Origin: Panorpa germanica
Taxonomy: Eukaryota > Arthropoda > Insecta > Mecoptera > Panorpidae
NCBI GenBank assembly: GCA_963678705.1
Contig: OY783210.1
Span: 12,773,331 to 12,837,330, forward strand
Reading direction: 5' to 3'
DNA length: 64,000 nucleotides
A program made the position numbers and the translations under genes. Positions 38,601 through 49,938 of this stretch are shown here, in pieces (positions within the stretch are counted from its first letter, which is position 1; each line of letters opens with the position of its first letter). The notes under the pieces were generated by a model. The model had not been told where the DNA came from. It did not search any database and saw only the letters and a list, made by a program, of their open reading frames with translations.

Positions 38601-38603
38601 CAG

Positions 38604-38735
38604 ATCCACCAGAGATCACAGATCGACCACGGAACCAGGCAGTTCGAGCGGGAGGTGTGGCATCTTTCTTCTGCGGGGCACGAGGGGATCCACCACCTGT
38701 AATACAATGGAAGAAAAATGGAAAACGAGTACCCG
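38604..38735 (+). CDS. Lar: Lar receptor tyrosine phosphatase, Ig1 domain exon (first half)
   Basis: Internal coding exon of 132 bp. A pyrimidine-rich tract ending TTTTCACAG precedes it and GTGAGA follows it; both borders are phase 1. It reads DPPEITDRPRNQAVRAGG, then ASFFCGARGDPPP and IQWKKNGKRVP. This is the N-terminal half of an I-set immunoglobulin domain. The B-strand Cys is codon 38672-38674, the C-strand Trp is 38708-38710, and the GDPPP turn is typical of LAR Ig1. The basic loop KKNGKR (38711-38728) matches the lysine-rich site that binds heparan or chondroitin sulfate in LAR-family Ig1 domains. Lar is a neuronal and epithelial type I membrane receptor with three Ig domains, FN3 repeats and two intracellular phosphatase domains; it acts in axon guidance, synapse formation and planar cell organisation. 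Only Ig1 lies in this window. The first base of the opening codon comes from an upstream exon that I could not place. Confidence 0.95.
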
Positions 38736-39060
38736 GTGAGAGCAATGAATTAAAAATATTATACCTGTGGTATCACCATATAAAAATCTATTAGAGATGA
38801 GATGGGATTTGTTTTGCAGATATTTATTTCAACGTTCATTTGATTTTAATGGTTTTCTAATGGATTTTAAATATACATTTCGTTTTTCTGGCATGTTTAA
38901 TGACTAATAATGTTCTACCTCATTTATATGTGGCTTTAAATGATTCTTAATTCTTTCTTACTTTTTCAATTATTTTTATTCAACTGTACAAATATCTACA
39001 AGATAAGAGTAAATAAAAGAAATTACTTAAGTGTAAATTAATTAATTATTTTGTAATATA

Positions 39061-39370
39061 TAATCCGGTCAAGTTAAACATAAAAATAGTGGTCAAATAA
39101 CAAAAATTCCCGGAGAGTCAAATATTGGTGGATAGCTGGGGTTTATCATTACAAATAAAGTTTTAAAAATCCCCATCGATTATATGTGTGCTTCAAAAGT
39201 TATTCGGGGTCAAAGGTCAAAATTTGAGGTTTTTTTAATTTTTCTCGAAAACGGTGTGTTTTATCAAAAAAAAAACCTCAAACCAAAGTTGTAGATCTTA
39301 AAATTCTCTACAAAAATGGTTCTTATGATTTTTTTCCTAAGAGTTACCATTCCTGAGATATCGCGATTCT
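39061..39370 (+). repeat. family G repeat, copy 1, in the Lar intron
   Basis: It begins TAATCCGGTCAAGTTAAACA and contains AAAGTTATTCGGGGTCAAAG and CAAAGTTGTAGATC. It aligns to the reverse complement of 54020-54308. Non-coding; class unknown. Confidence 0.7.
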
Positions 39371-39474
39371 AAGAGTCACATTATACATGATATGCACACA
39401 TTTCCACGCCACCTGTGAGGTAGGTTATCGCATGTAAAAATAAAATATTGTTTTGGCATTTGGGATAAGCAGAT

Positions 39475-39815
39475 AAGAACTATATTATATTATAACCTCC
39501 AAAATGTGACAACCTGTCAAAATGCAGTAGAATTTATATTTAAAAGAAGTTTAATGTCAGTTTGTCAAAAATAAAGAAATAAAAACAATTTCTATTACTA
39601 ATTAATATTATAAACAGCAATTTTAATTATTCCACATTCAATTTTGTCGAACTGTCAAAATTTATATTACTAACGAGGCATACGCACCAACTAAATTAAC
39701 AAATTAGAACACAAATGTGAAAGCGAACGTTTATTATGAAAACCTGAAATCTAGATTAAAGTATTAAATAAAAACAGTAAATTAAATATCAAATCAGTGA
39801 GTGGGAATGAGGCTT
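39475..39815 (-). mobile_element. family A MITE, copy 3 (truncated) in the Lar intron
   Basis: It retains one end (CAGTGAGTGGGAATGAGGCTT followed by TA) and about two thirds of the interior; the other terminus is missing. It lies between the two Ig1 exons. Confidence 0.85.
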
Positions 39816-40019
39816 TAGTCTATAAAATATTACATTCGGTTTTATTAGGAGTCCAAATAATATAAGAGTATCTCAATAACATACTAGACAATAACAAGTC
39901 CGAACTTATGTATATCAAGATTTGGACTTAAAATTTTTGTCTTTAATTCACATTTAATTCGTACAGTACTATTCTTAGACTATAATACAAATGATGCGAT
40001 TTTATAGACTCGCGAATAT

Positions 40020-40370
40020 GTACACTCATGATGGGTCATACTAGTCTTACTCATACATACTAATTTAAAAGAGAATCACAACCAATCTGTGAACAATGTA
40101 ATATATCACCACTAGTAAAGCATATTATTTCTCAATGTTTCAAGTACTCATCACACAGACAAAACTGTAATATTCCTAAAGACTATAAGCAGATATTTAA
40201 AAGCAAAGAAAGTCAGAAAACGCTGATTGACTTTATCAATAAATATAATTTAGTCTCTTTAATTTAAATACCCATACTCGTATTTATAAATATAAATTAA
40301 ATATTACAAATGTATATATTGTTTTAGGTGCTAATAACTTTGCAGTTGATGCACTCAAATAAATATTTAA
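40020..40370 (+). mobile_element. LINE 3' end (Jockey/I-type non-LTR retrotransposon)
   Basis: The frame at 40031-40270 contains GHTSLTHTY, the conserved GHTxLTH motif of these LINE proteins. One premature TAA (40061-40063) follows, then the zinc-finger-like tail ICEQC...KHIISQC and a C-terminus ending NKYNLVSLI with the natural stop at 40268-40270. About 100 bp of 3' UTR follow, including TTAGGTGCTAATAACTTTGC. Dead-on-arrival 5' truncation is usual for LINEs. It lies in the sense orientation within the Lar intron, about 100 bp before the Ig1 second exon. Assignment to Jockey or a related clade is by motif memory only. Confidence 0.85.
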
Positions 40371-40474
40371 CAGCAAAAAAATGATGCTAATTAGAACGAA
40401 TCACTAGAAGATTTGTTTTTTATTAAATCGACTGTTTTTTGGTATTTATGTTAATTGATACCTGTGTATGTTAG

Positions 40475-40633
40475 GTTCACAATCTCGATACGCGGTGACG
40501 GAAGTCCGAGGCGGTGCTTTACTGAGAATCGAACCTGTGCGTGCAGGTCGTGATGAAGCCCTCTACGAATGCGTAGCTGAAAACGGCGTAGCTGATGCTG
40601 TATCTGCTGAGGCGTCTCTCACAGTCTACGATG
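40475..40633 (+). CDS. Lar: Lar receptor tyrosine phosphatase, Ig1 domain exon (second half)
   Basis: Internal coding exon of 159 bp, acceptor TATGTTAG and donor GTAAGT, again phase 1 at both ends. It joins the exon at 38604-38735 in frame through a split Gly codon (G|GT). It encodes SQSRYAVTEVRGGALLRIE, then PVRAGRDEALYECVAENGV and ADAVSAEASLTVYD. This is the C-terminal half of Ig1: the D-x-A-x-Y-x-C motif carries the F-strand Cys (40570-40572) that pairs with the Cys of the previous exon, and the ENG-V stretch is strongly conserved among arthropod Lar proteins. No stop, frameshift or missing key residue is seen, so the exon looks functional. The next expected exon, starting Ig2, was not found in the 23.4 kb downstream. 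Confidence 0.95.
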
Positions 40634-40877
40634 GTAAGTTTTTTTTTTTAACTAAACATTTATAATTCTCTAGCAATATATTTACCGCTTATGTACCAAA
40701 ATGTTTTCAGAACAAAGTTTCTTTAACAATTTTCAAATTAATTTAAATTAAAGTTAACTTTCCAATGCACTTTTTTGTACATCGTCTTTAATTAATAAGA
40801 AACTTTATCAGATATATAACTTATATATTCGTACAAGAGAGCACACAGAAAAAAAAGTTGTATTAAAAGTTTCTAAC

Positions 40878-40901
40878 CTGGTGCTGGTGCTGGTGCTGGT
40901 G
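40878..40901. repeat. (CTGGTG)4 hexamer repeat
   Basis: Four exact CTGGTG units in the Lar intron about 250 bp after the second Ig1 exon. Confidence 0.9.
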
Positions 40902-41296
40902 TATAGCATATCGGAGATGTTTGAATTTAATTATATATACTTCATTTACTTTAATAGGTTTAATATTAAAACTTTGTGAACAGTTTCATTGGGTGTAAGA
41001 AATTGAATTAGTTTTTAGTCGAAAGTCAACTTTATGTCAGGAAACTTAACGGGGTTGAGCGTTTATTTTATTGTAATATCTGGAAAGGGTTAATAATGAA
41101 ATTGAAATCTACATTTAGATGTTGTTACGTTGTACTGTTACTGTACTTGTGTTGTATTAGATTCGTATTTTTTATACACAATTAAGTTTTATATGCATTA
41201 GAAGAACTTTATTTGCAAAATATATATAGTGTACTTTATAAACGAGCTACAAGATGGGCATAAGGTAGACCACTGTCTGTAAAACTTAATCAAGTT

Positions 41297-41590
41297 GCGC
41301 GCTAAACATAGTTACGTATATGTAAGGTTCATTTAACATAATTAAGTTTGCCTGTTACATTCTTTTGTTTAGATTAATATAGGTTAGTTAGGATTACTTA
41401 TTAATTTAGACATCAATTTATATTTTATGGCGTTAATAATGCTCTTTATATAATATTACATATTACATTAATAAATTTAATTTCTTTTGGATTTATTTAA
41501 TCATGACGTAACAAAATTATGTTGAACTTCAATATGTAATATAACATAACCTTAGGTTAATAATATTACGTTAAATAATACATGAGTTAT
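41297..41590. mobile_element. family C MITE, eroded copy
   Basis: It starts CGCGCTAAACATAGTTACGT and continues with GTTCATTTAACATAATTAAG, as in the copy at 14761. It ends near ATTACGTTAAATAATACATG without a recognisable right terminus. Confidence 0.6.
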
Positions 41591-42111
41591 CATTATTTCC
41601 CAAATTTTTATAATGAACATTAGTCGCGTACACATAATTATCACAAAGAAATCTGTTCTGTTAAGAAATTGACACTGGAGAAAATGAAATTTAAAAGCGG
41701 TCACACTTTTCTTAAAATACTGAAAGTCAGTAGTAAGTAGTACTGTTATTTTATAATGATACACGAAAATAAATACGTTTTTTATGAAGCACAATGCACC
41801 TGTTTCTGAAAAACATCAACATCATTTTATTTTAATGGATTAGTTCTTATATTTATGATATTATCTTGGTATAATATAAACAATTTTGTGAAAGTATCTT
41901 TTAAAATTTTGGACAGTGTTAACTGAGCAAGAATGGTCATTTAGTAACATATAATTTCAATTTTCATTGACAACCAATATTTATAACGAATTCACATACA
42001 CTTTTTGTTTCTATCAGTTAACAGTTGGACTGTTTTATTTCAAATTTTCTTATTTCATTTCTCTTCGATATTCAACCTGTCGTTAACAATCCTTGTGAAC
42101 TTATAACTCTT

Positions 42112-42350
42112 AGAGGGTTTGTCGAGAGGAGTAAAGGATGGCAAGAGGAAGACGGGAAGGAGGTAACGGTGATAATGAAGAATGGTGGAGGTAATGATAA
42201 AGAAAAAAGATAAGAAGAGGAGACTTTGTAAGCAGAATGAGTCTGAAGGAACGAATGCAAGAGAAGAGAAGAAAGTAGATAAGTTGTGGAAGTAAGGAGG
42301 AAGTAGAGGAGGAAGGTAACAAGGCAGACGAACATTGAAAAGGAAGAAGA
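42112..42350 (+). repeat. purine-rich tract related to 63265-63575
   Basis: It begins AGAGGGTTTGTCGAGAGG and continues as GGATGGCAAGAGGAAGAC-type purine-rich sequence with GGAGGTAACGGTG. The shared non-repetitive starter word shows common descent with the minus strand at the right edge, not just similar composition. Confidence 0.6.
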
Positions 42351-43982
42351 GTATTTGTAAAAGAGTGAATAAATGAAATTTAAAATGAATGTAAGCAGGT
42401 TGTACAGCTACACAATATTTAGAAAACCCATACTACAATGGAAGTTTACATAAAGCTCGCGCATTCCTGTAAGTTTTGTGGACAATCAAATAACAAATAA
42501 CAGGTAAGCGTGCATCGCGTGTGCGCTAACTTATTCAAACTCTACGCCATAGCTACACCAGTAGACGTAGAGCTCATACCGTAGCTTACTATGTAGACCG
42601 TTGCAACTTTCAAATTAGACGACGGTTTCAATAAAATATAAGCTCGAAGGAAGGAGAACTCTTCCCGTCTAATGAAACAATACTGTCTAATTACGAATTG
42701 TAAACACGGCGGCGTTGCTCGGCTAATATAGAACTTTGTAAATGTCTGGAATAATCTTCCTGTATTAAAAAAGGGGAAAATGGAGGCTAATTTAAGTTGG
42801 AGATATATTTTATGCAAAATTAATTAATTAGTTATTTGAAGAATTTAATATATAAATATATATATGAAGAGTATAATGTATTTTCCCAAAAGATAGCATT
42901 TTTTTCCATATTCTTTATAAATCTTTATATATAGAAATTCTGTCGGTCGATTTACTTGAAATTTTGACACATTCGAATACGTCTTATCGAAAAGTGAACT
43001 CATTTCTTTCCAGTTAATCATTATATGTGTTTTCGGATGTTTTCTATATATTTATCTACATAACTTACTAATAGTATATAAAGGGATTATATAAATATAT
43101 ACATGAAAGACTTTTAAAACAAATCACTCGACTTAAAAATACAAAATGTCTCGTTATGTATTCTTTGTTACTCTTTAATCTGAATATTATTTTTGTTTAA
43201 TATTATTTGATTGTATTTAGCTAATCTCTTCACTGCTACCATAACGACACGGCCTTCTCTATTGTGTGACCTGTATTTTCGTGGCCTCTGAACCTATAAA
43301 TATAATCCCGCAACATCCTATTTTCTAAATCCTCATTGATCTGATGTCAGGGATGGAGGAAATATTTTTAGAACTGTTCAATATATAGCTAAAATTATTT
43401 TAAGATATATTACAAGTATTTTCATTTGTGTCATTGGATCGTTAATTAAACTAAAGCTTAAAACAGTATTATAGGTTAAGTATTTAAAAAAGTTAATGTA
43501 ATTTATATTTAAAAATATTTTATTTTCCACAAGCCTGAAATCTTTTATAATACAAATTTGAAAGGTATAACACATCACTCTACAAGTTCGTAGGATGGTA
43601 TATAGAAAGCATGTATATATTTTAGTTAGTACCAACCTTCAAACGATATGTGTCAAAATTTCGTGATATTCCAACTATTAGTTTATGGGTAATGTTACTC
43701 TTGTAAGTTTCAGAACAATAGAAAAATTTGAATTTCATGTGTTAATAAAGTATCGCTTTTTAATGTGGAAAATTCCGTTCAAGCAAAGCAATGGCTTGAC
43801 AAGTGTTATACGTTATAAGAGTTGGTATTTTTTATGATATAAAGTGCATCAATTAAAGTCTTTCAAGTATTGCGTTAAAACAAATCTATTATTTTAGTTT
43901 TCCCGAGCCGATTCCAGTTGCGTTTTTTTTTCAATTTCTTATCCTATATATTCTGAATCTTATCTTATCTTTATATCCTAAA

Positions 43983-44051
43983 ACATGTTATGTAACAAGT
44001 AAACTTGTTTATATTAAATAAACCTTAAATATAGGTAACTGTGTTTAACGA
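43983..44051. mobile_element. family C MITE fragment
   Basis: Terminal fragment ending GGTAACTGTGTTTAACGAG, preceded by AATAAACCTTAAATA. Confidence 0.5.
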
Positions 44052-44736
44052 GTTATATGTACATATAAAATATACGGGCCTCTTGACAGTATAGAACAAG
44101 GACGCCCATGCATATCCACGTTTTTCGGTTTATTTTATTTAATGATGTTATATTTCTTTAAAATCCTCTTTATTATATAACTTCAACATATTAATGTAGA
44201 GAGACTGGCTCAGTTTTTGTGAATAAAAGTATATTTAATAACATAAAGTTACATAACTGACTGTACTAAGTCTTATAACCTCAAAAAGAGAATGAATAAA
44301 ACAGTGGATCAAAACTTTTGTCATAAACAAGAAATTAAACCTACGAGTAAAGGGATTAGGAAACAGGGCTTTGAATTTTACGAAAAAGATTTAGTGTATG
44401 TGAGTAGGAAAAAGTACGGGAAAGAGACCACCGTGACGTGATGGAGACGGTGAAAATGCTGGGATTTATATAAAATCACCAACCACCACCAATTCATATG
44501 TTTTAAACATGTGGTTTATTCTCCGGTGATGCTAGGGGTAGTGAAGCTCTGCTGTTTCGACAACTTCCTCAACTTGCTCAACTCGCCAACTTTGACGTTT
44601 TGTTGTTCGTGCAAAAACACTATGAGAGAAGTTTTTGTTTTTATGTTTCATATACTGAATATCATTATTTAAACTCATAATCGGGTTGTGAACTAAGTTT
44701 TTTAGGACTCAGTTGTTTAATTCTTATAGTAGGTTA

Positions 44737-44740
<4 letters not shown>

Positions 44741-44768
<28 letters not shown>

Positions 44769-44769
44769 T
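44741..44769. repeat. (AT)14 microsatellite
   Basis: Pure AT dinucleotide run, adjacent to the family D fragment at 44780. Confidence 0.95.
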
Positions 44770-44779
44770 GACCTTTTTA

Positions 44780-45295
44780 TTTTATTAAATATCCAAAACT
44801 TAACTGAATATATTTTAAATTATTCATAAAATGAATCTATTTTTGGTTTGGCTTAATGAATGAAATAGAATCACTGGAGAATAAGTTAAGGTATTAGGAA
44901 TCGCGAAGTAGTCCTGAAATTTAGAGTAGAGTAAGTGATAGTGCAAACTCCATGGCGAAAAAAGGTCTATGGTCCTAGGAACCCATAAAAATATATTTTT
45001 TTAATATGTATCTATTTAAATTTTGAATTTCGTTCTACCTTTTAATATTTGACGTCACAAAGGTAGTAGAATATAAGAAATCAAATTTATTTGTCGTTGT
45101 ATGTCACGTCATCATATAAAAATTTGATCAGTTGCTGCAACAATTGCGTAACGTTTGTTTTTGCATCTCTTTTATACTTCTCTTGTTTAACAGCGAAGGC
45201 AATGGCAGTGGGAAAGAAGATAGGGAATGAAATGACTTCTATTAGGTAGTATACTTTGTAAATTTTGACCCTTCAATTATAAAGAGTATTTCTTG
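44780..45295 (-). mobile_element. family D relative, inverted fragment
   Basis: AAATATCCAAAACTTAACTG at the left and GCATCTCTTTTATACTTCTC followed by GTTTAACAGCGAAGGCAATG at the right match the fragment at 31145-31445. The middle has diverged or been replaced. Confidence 0.45.
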
Positions 45296-45339
45296 TCTAC
45301 ATCTTATAAAAAGAATTGAATTAAATTTTTTTTATTTAT

Positions 45340-45560
45340 TCGAAACAACAAATTTATGAACAATGCTTTAATAATTTAACTGTCAAACATCTAATTCTCC
45401 AATGTACAAAGTATTCGGCTTAGCAACAGTTTTATAAAATTCCAGAGGATTTTAAGAAGATTTTTTAAAGTAGAACGAGAAAATTTAATTAATTTCTTGG
45501 AATAAATGGGATTATTAACATTGTTTTAATTTTATTTAATTATAATTTTAAGATGTTTAT
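45340..45560 (+). mobile_element. LINE 3' fragment, same family, more decayed
   Basis: The frame reads IYEQCFNNLTVKHLILQC, then TKYSA, a stop, and QQFYKIPEDFKKIF. It aligns without large gaps to ICEQC...KHIISQC...IPKDYKQIF of the copy at 40020. The first Cys of the finger is Tyr and there are several stops, so it is older than the intron copy. Confidence 0.75.
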
Positions 45561-45926
45561 AATGTAATTATACATGTAAAACTTGACGTGATAATTATTT
45601 TTAGAAAGGTGATCCATAATTCATAAATTCATTTTAAAATTTGAACTGCAAAAGTTTATTGATTTTTTTAAATCTAATATTTTCCAAATTATAGTGTTTT
45701 AACATAGATGTACGCGAGAAGAATACTCTCTCGATGGTTCCATTTTTGTTGTATTAATATATTTGAATTTGTCTTATATTTAAATGTGTCATATTCTAGA
45801 TAATCATCTATTGTTCGATTTATATTTATGCCAAGGCAACACCAAGCAAATGGCAACATTTTATCAGATGACTGCTTCTCCTAACTTGTCTGTCGAACCT
45901 CGTGATAGTGTACTATCTTTGTTTAA

Positions 45927-46678
45927 GGAGGTACAGGACGTTAACGTAAATGATGAAAACGTTGTGAAATTTGTAGGGTCAATACAAATAGTTAAAATAC
46001 ATGCTGTCTCAAAATTTTAGATACCTAGGGTTTATAGTTTTCTTTTTATACATGATTAAAAATAGTCATTTTCCATACAAATCATAATTTTTAGCTCAAT
46101 TTCACCACATAATATAACTTTTAACTATAAAAAAATGGTGACACGGCTTTCAAAAACTAGGTGTATATAAAATAATCTTTTCTGTGACTATTGCAAAAAG
46201 AAAATTATCAAAAGGATACCTATATACGAAAATATTTAAATAAAACCTTTAAGAAACTGTAAATGTAGGTTATAAGCCGGCAATGTTGCAAATGCCAATT
46301 TGAGCGGGAAATTCAAAATCGGAATAAATGTTATATAAAATATAACAATTTATTGGTCAAAGAACCAAATCACGCATGCGTCAACACGTAAATTTGCAGC
46401 GTCGCCAAATTTTTTATTAATTTTTCAAAATATTTAATTTGAATTTAAATTGAATTAATATAAATTTGATATTAATTATAGGTAATTTTTAATTTATTAA
46501 ACTATTATATGCATAAGAAAATCATTTAAACAAGCAAAAAGCAGTTTAATAGGGAATTGAAAAATTGATTTTCAAAGGTAAAGTCCCAATATTTGCTCGT
46601 CCCTCATGTACTTCGTATTTTGCATATCGTATTACCAAGAGATAAACTTTTTGCATTGACGGTACGTCCTGTACCTCC
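45927..46678. mobile_element. 752-bp MITE with perfect 15-bp TIRs and TTAA flanks
   Basis: Left end GGAGGTACAGGACGT (45927-45941) and right end ACGTCCTGTACCTCC (46664-46678) are exact reverse complements. Beyond them the arms stay alike for about 15 more bases (GT-AATG-AAA pattern). TTAA borders both sides (45923-45926, 46679-46682). TTAA duplication is the piggyBac hallmark, but a TA duplication with AAGGAGG ends (Tc1/mariner) fits equally. No transposase frame inside, and no second copy in the window. Confidence 0.8.
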
Positions 46679-47099
46679 TTAAAGCATTGCTATCATATAA
46701 TAGTCCTATTGGAACGTTACAACATCAGAACAAAAAGTTAAACGGGCAAATGTTAAATAAATAAATACAAAATCATAATACTATCAATATAAAAATTTGA
46801 CAGTGTTTAGTACATGTGTGTTAATTAGTTTTGAAATCGACTGCAACTTTCAAACACGTCCCGCACTTAGTTTTAATCGGTTTTCCAATAAATGTCAAAT
46901 ATTAGTGCGAATATCTGCGGCATGTTTTGTATTTCTAAAGATAATAATAGAACAAAAGTATTGACTTTTGATGTTGTCTTATCCATTCGCCTAACAATGA
47001 ATAATAAAAGAATTGTCTTAATTAGATCATCTGTAGTGCTCCAAAGTGCTTTTATATTATTTTTAATTAGATATCGTTCATTGTACATTCATATTTAAT

Positions 47100-49080
47100 A
47101 CGAGTATATTCAAGATAAATATTAAATACTCTTGAGCCAATTTAGTTGGATAAAATAATATTAATTAAAGACTTATGCTCATATTAATCTATAATAATAT
47201 GTTCAGAGCTATTACTTCTCTGTATTATTTTATCTATATAATGTATTTCGTTTAATTATCTTTGCCTTTCGGCGTTACAATTTAATTTTCATTTCATTTA
47301 GTACTTACTAATCTAACATCAAACTGACAAAGATTAAGAAATCAAAAGAGAGCATTTCAAAAATTATTTAGTAGCGTTTTCCTTTCTTTTTTGTCCTTAT
47401 TTTTTGACTTCGCTCTATCTATCATTTTTACCTTTTAAGGTCTTGGCTTGATTAGGTACAAACGTTACATAGACTCCATAAGGTATAATATTTATTTCTA
47501 TTTGGAGACTGTACTTAATACATATAAGGTTTTACATATATATAAAAAGACTAAATACAATCACGCTGTTAAGAAATATGACAACATTGTCACTGCTACA
47601 CAACCTCTGTAGTGTAGTAACGTATGTTAACCCTTGCAAAGCATGATAACATATTACGTTTCCAAGTTGCGATAGTCATTCCCACCACGCGTATCCTGTT
47701 TTCAAAAAATATCGACTTTAAACTTTATATCTTGTTTACTAACTGAACAAATCATGTAAAGAACAGTCAGGTTTTTGTTTTCGTTGTTTCAAGATATACC
47801 TTTTTATACCTTGTAGCTTTCCTACATGCAAATATGTCCACTTTAATTATTAATATCGCGCTTTGCAGCTGGTCAAAACATTTGAAATTTTGTAAATAAA
47901 TTAAGGACATTAATATAACATTCAAATTTTATGAGAAAATGTAGTTTTACTAGTGAACTATAGTTCTAATTATGCTCGGCGTTGTCTCATGTTTAAAAGA
48001 GGTTATAAGAGTCGTACAAGTCCAGGATTCTATTGTAAACTTTATCTTATTCGTTCTTTTATATATTATAAAGAAATTAGTGAAACAGTGCTTTTTTATT
48101 ATATCATACTAACTACTTCAACATTTTGTTTAACTATAACTACCTTAACATTATCTAACGGGTTATGGTAATAGGATATTTAATCAAATGCATTACTAGT
48201 AAAGATAATCTTCTTGAAATACCATTTTCTATTAATATACATCGCTTCTTTATTTGCGCCACAATAAACAGAATCTAGAAAACTAATAACCTATTTAAAA
48301 CCCGTTAAACTTAAGTAAGTTTAACACATAAACCTAAGATTTTGCGCTAGTTGTTATAAATTGACTGAAATAAATTTTGATTTTATTTCTAAATTCTCAT
48401 TTTATTAGAACCAGTATATTCTCTTTAGGTTGCAAACTATGACAAAATGGTAGCAGTAAAGCTCCGTATATTTTTCTGCGTTTAACCGTTTAACGTAAGG
48501 GAAAACGCACACGTTGTAAGACAAATTGTCCCGTAAGTTAAGTGTCGTTTCCCGCTTGTCGACAAATAATGGCGCCACTATAACATATATATATATGTGG
48601 GACTCTCTTTTATTTTATATTAGGTGATGTGAATATACTTCAATATCTTAAATCTCGTAATGCAATATTTTCTTTATCTTAATTTTGCATCAAATTTTAA
48701 CTTGACTAAACGTTTTATTTGTACATACTACATTAATAATATACATTAAATAATTATAATTTAACTTAATTATATTACATGAGTGAAAAAGTTATTCTGT
48801 GGAATAAATGGATGCTCCATTTATTCTTATGCCTTTTATATAACCTGCTCTACTCTAAAATTAGTAAACCTCTAAAATATCTATTGTCTAAAACATGCAA
48901 AAAGTCTTTTCAAGCAATAAATGAGGTAGAAGGCTAAAATTGTAGGAAATATTTCATTCTGCATGAATATATGTATGTAGTAGTTACTATCTTTTGCTTT
49001 TAATATTTTTATAAAATTTAAATTTTTTACATTTTTAAGATCTTAAAATTTGAACAGTCCCGTTGATTACTATTGTTTAA
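47100..49080. other. AT-rich DNA, no feature seen
   Basis: A short CATTCCCACCACGCG at about 47689 recalls the family A terminus, but nothing else of that family follows. Confidence 0.5.
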
Positions 49081-49084
49081 ACTT

Positions 49085-49300
49085 ACAAAAATTCCAAATT
49101 TGGCAAATTGGCGAACATCGTTAGGTGGATACATTGATTTAGATGTGTTTGAGTATGTAAAGAATCTTCCAGTGGATGCTGTTGAGAGCAGCATTGGTGC
49201 CATTGGCGTTTTAAACGCGCTGGCATTCTAGGAAAAGTAGTCCTGTGTACATGAGATGGAGTGTCAGCGTTGGTATAGCGTTGCATGAGATTTAATTTAT
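49085..49300. other. unassigned codon-like block on either strand
   Basis: A + strand frame reads LTKIPNLANWRTSLGGYID then FEYVKNLPVDAVESSIGAIG before a TAG. The opposing minus strand frame reads STASTGRFFTYSNTSKSMYP. Both are open for about 45-50 codons in a GC-raised stretch. On the minus strand a GTAAGT lies at its downstream edge. It could be a decayed transposon or gene fragment; the family is not recognised. Confidence 0.25.
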
Positions 49301-49938
49301 GAAATATATAAAAACCAATAAAATTAGAAACTATAAATAAAGTGATAAAACGCAAACCTTTCTTTCCCAATCAATATTTGATAAATCCAAAAAGGATGAG
49401 GGTTTTTTTCCTTACTGCGGTTAAGATGGAATCACCAATACTACAATACTTTACGTATATTTTCTATGCGAATATAGTCTCTGTAACAGTTTGCATTTTT
49501 TAGTAAAGTTTTATGAATCATAAATAGAATAAAGAGACTCCACAAAGAGTCCAGATTACACCTAGCGTAACGCTAATAGTAAAACGACTCCCTGGGATAT
49601 TACGGTAGAAGGAAACCAAGTAATATTCAGTTTAGCGGCTGGAAAGTTCTCATACTACTCGTATTTGACTATGAAATTAGTTTGTAAATTATATTTAAAA
49701 CTTGTAATAGAGGGTTTCTATTCCAGTTGCTTGTTTTACTCGTAACTCTTTAATTTATTCATGTGTTTTTCAATTTTATTTTAGTATTCAGTTCTATTTT
49801 CATTTTTAAATGTTTTATGCAGTTCGGTTCTTCTATTTTATTATTAATTTAGTTACATTTTCATACATTGAACTTATCTATTTTTTTAACCAATTATTTT
49901 TAATGACATCATCATATTTGTAGGAAATTCTCTTAGAT

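Larger units (their letters stand above)
38736..40474 (+). other. Lar intron splitting Ig1, packed with repeats
   Basis: Phase 1 intron of 1739 bp. In order it holds a family G repeat (39061-39370), a 5'-truncated family A element (39475-39815) and the 3' end of a LINE in the sense orientation (about 40020-40370). These end about 100 bp before the acceptor. The remaining spans, 38740-39060 and short spacers, are AT-rich with no signal I could name. Confidence 0.85.

Noticed and set aside
1..38603. Search for a Lar signal-peptide exon
   Set aside because: No ATG-initiated hydrophobic frame ending at a phase 1 donor was convincing. T-rich frames such as that at 10085 are compositional.
47680..47710. 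Fifth family A copy suggested by CATTCCCACCACGCG
   Set aside because: Only nine or ten bases match the terminus, with none of the interior blocks.
49083..49370. 95-codon minus strand frame with a hydrophobic segment resembling a type II membrane anchor
   Set aside because: It begins at TTG directly after an in-frame stop, the hydrophobic part is simple AT-rich sequence, and the rest does not resemble any domain. Kept only as an unassigned block.
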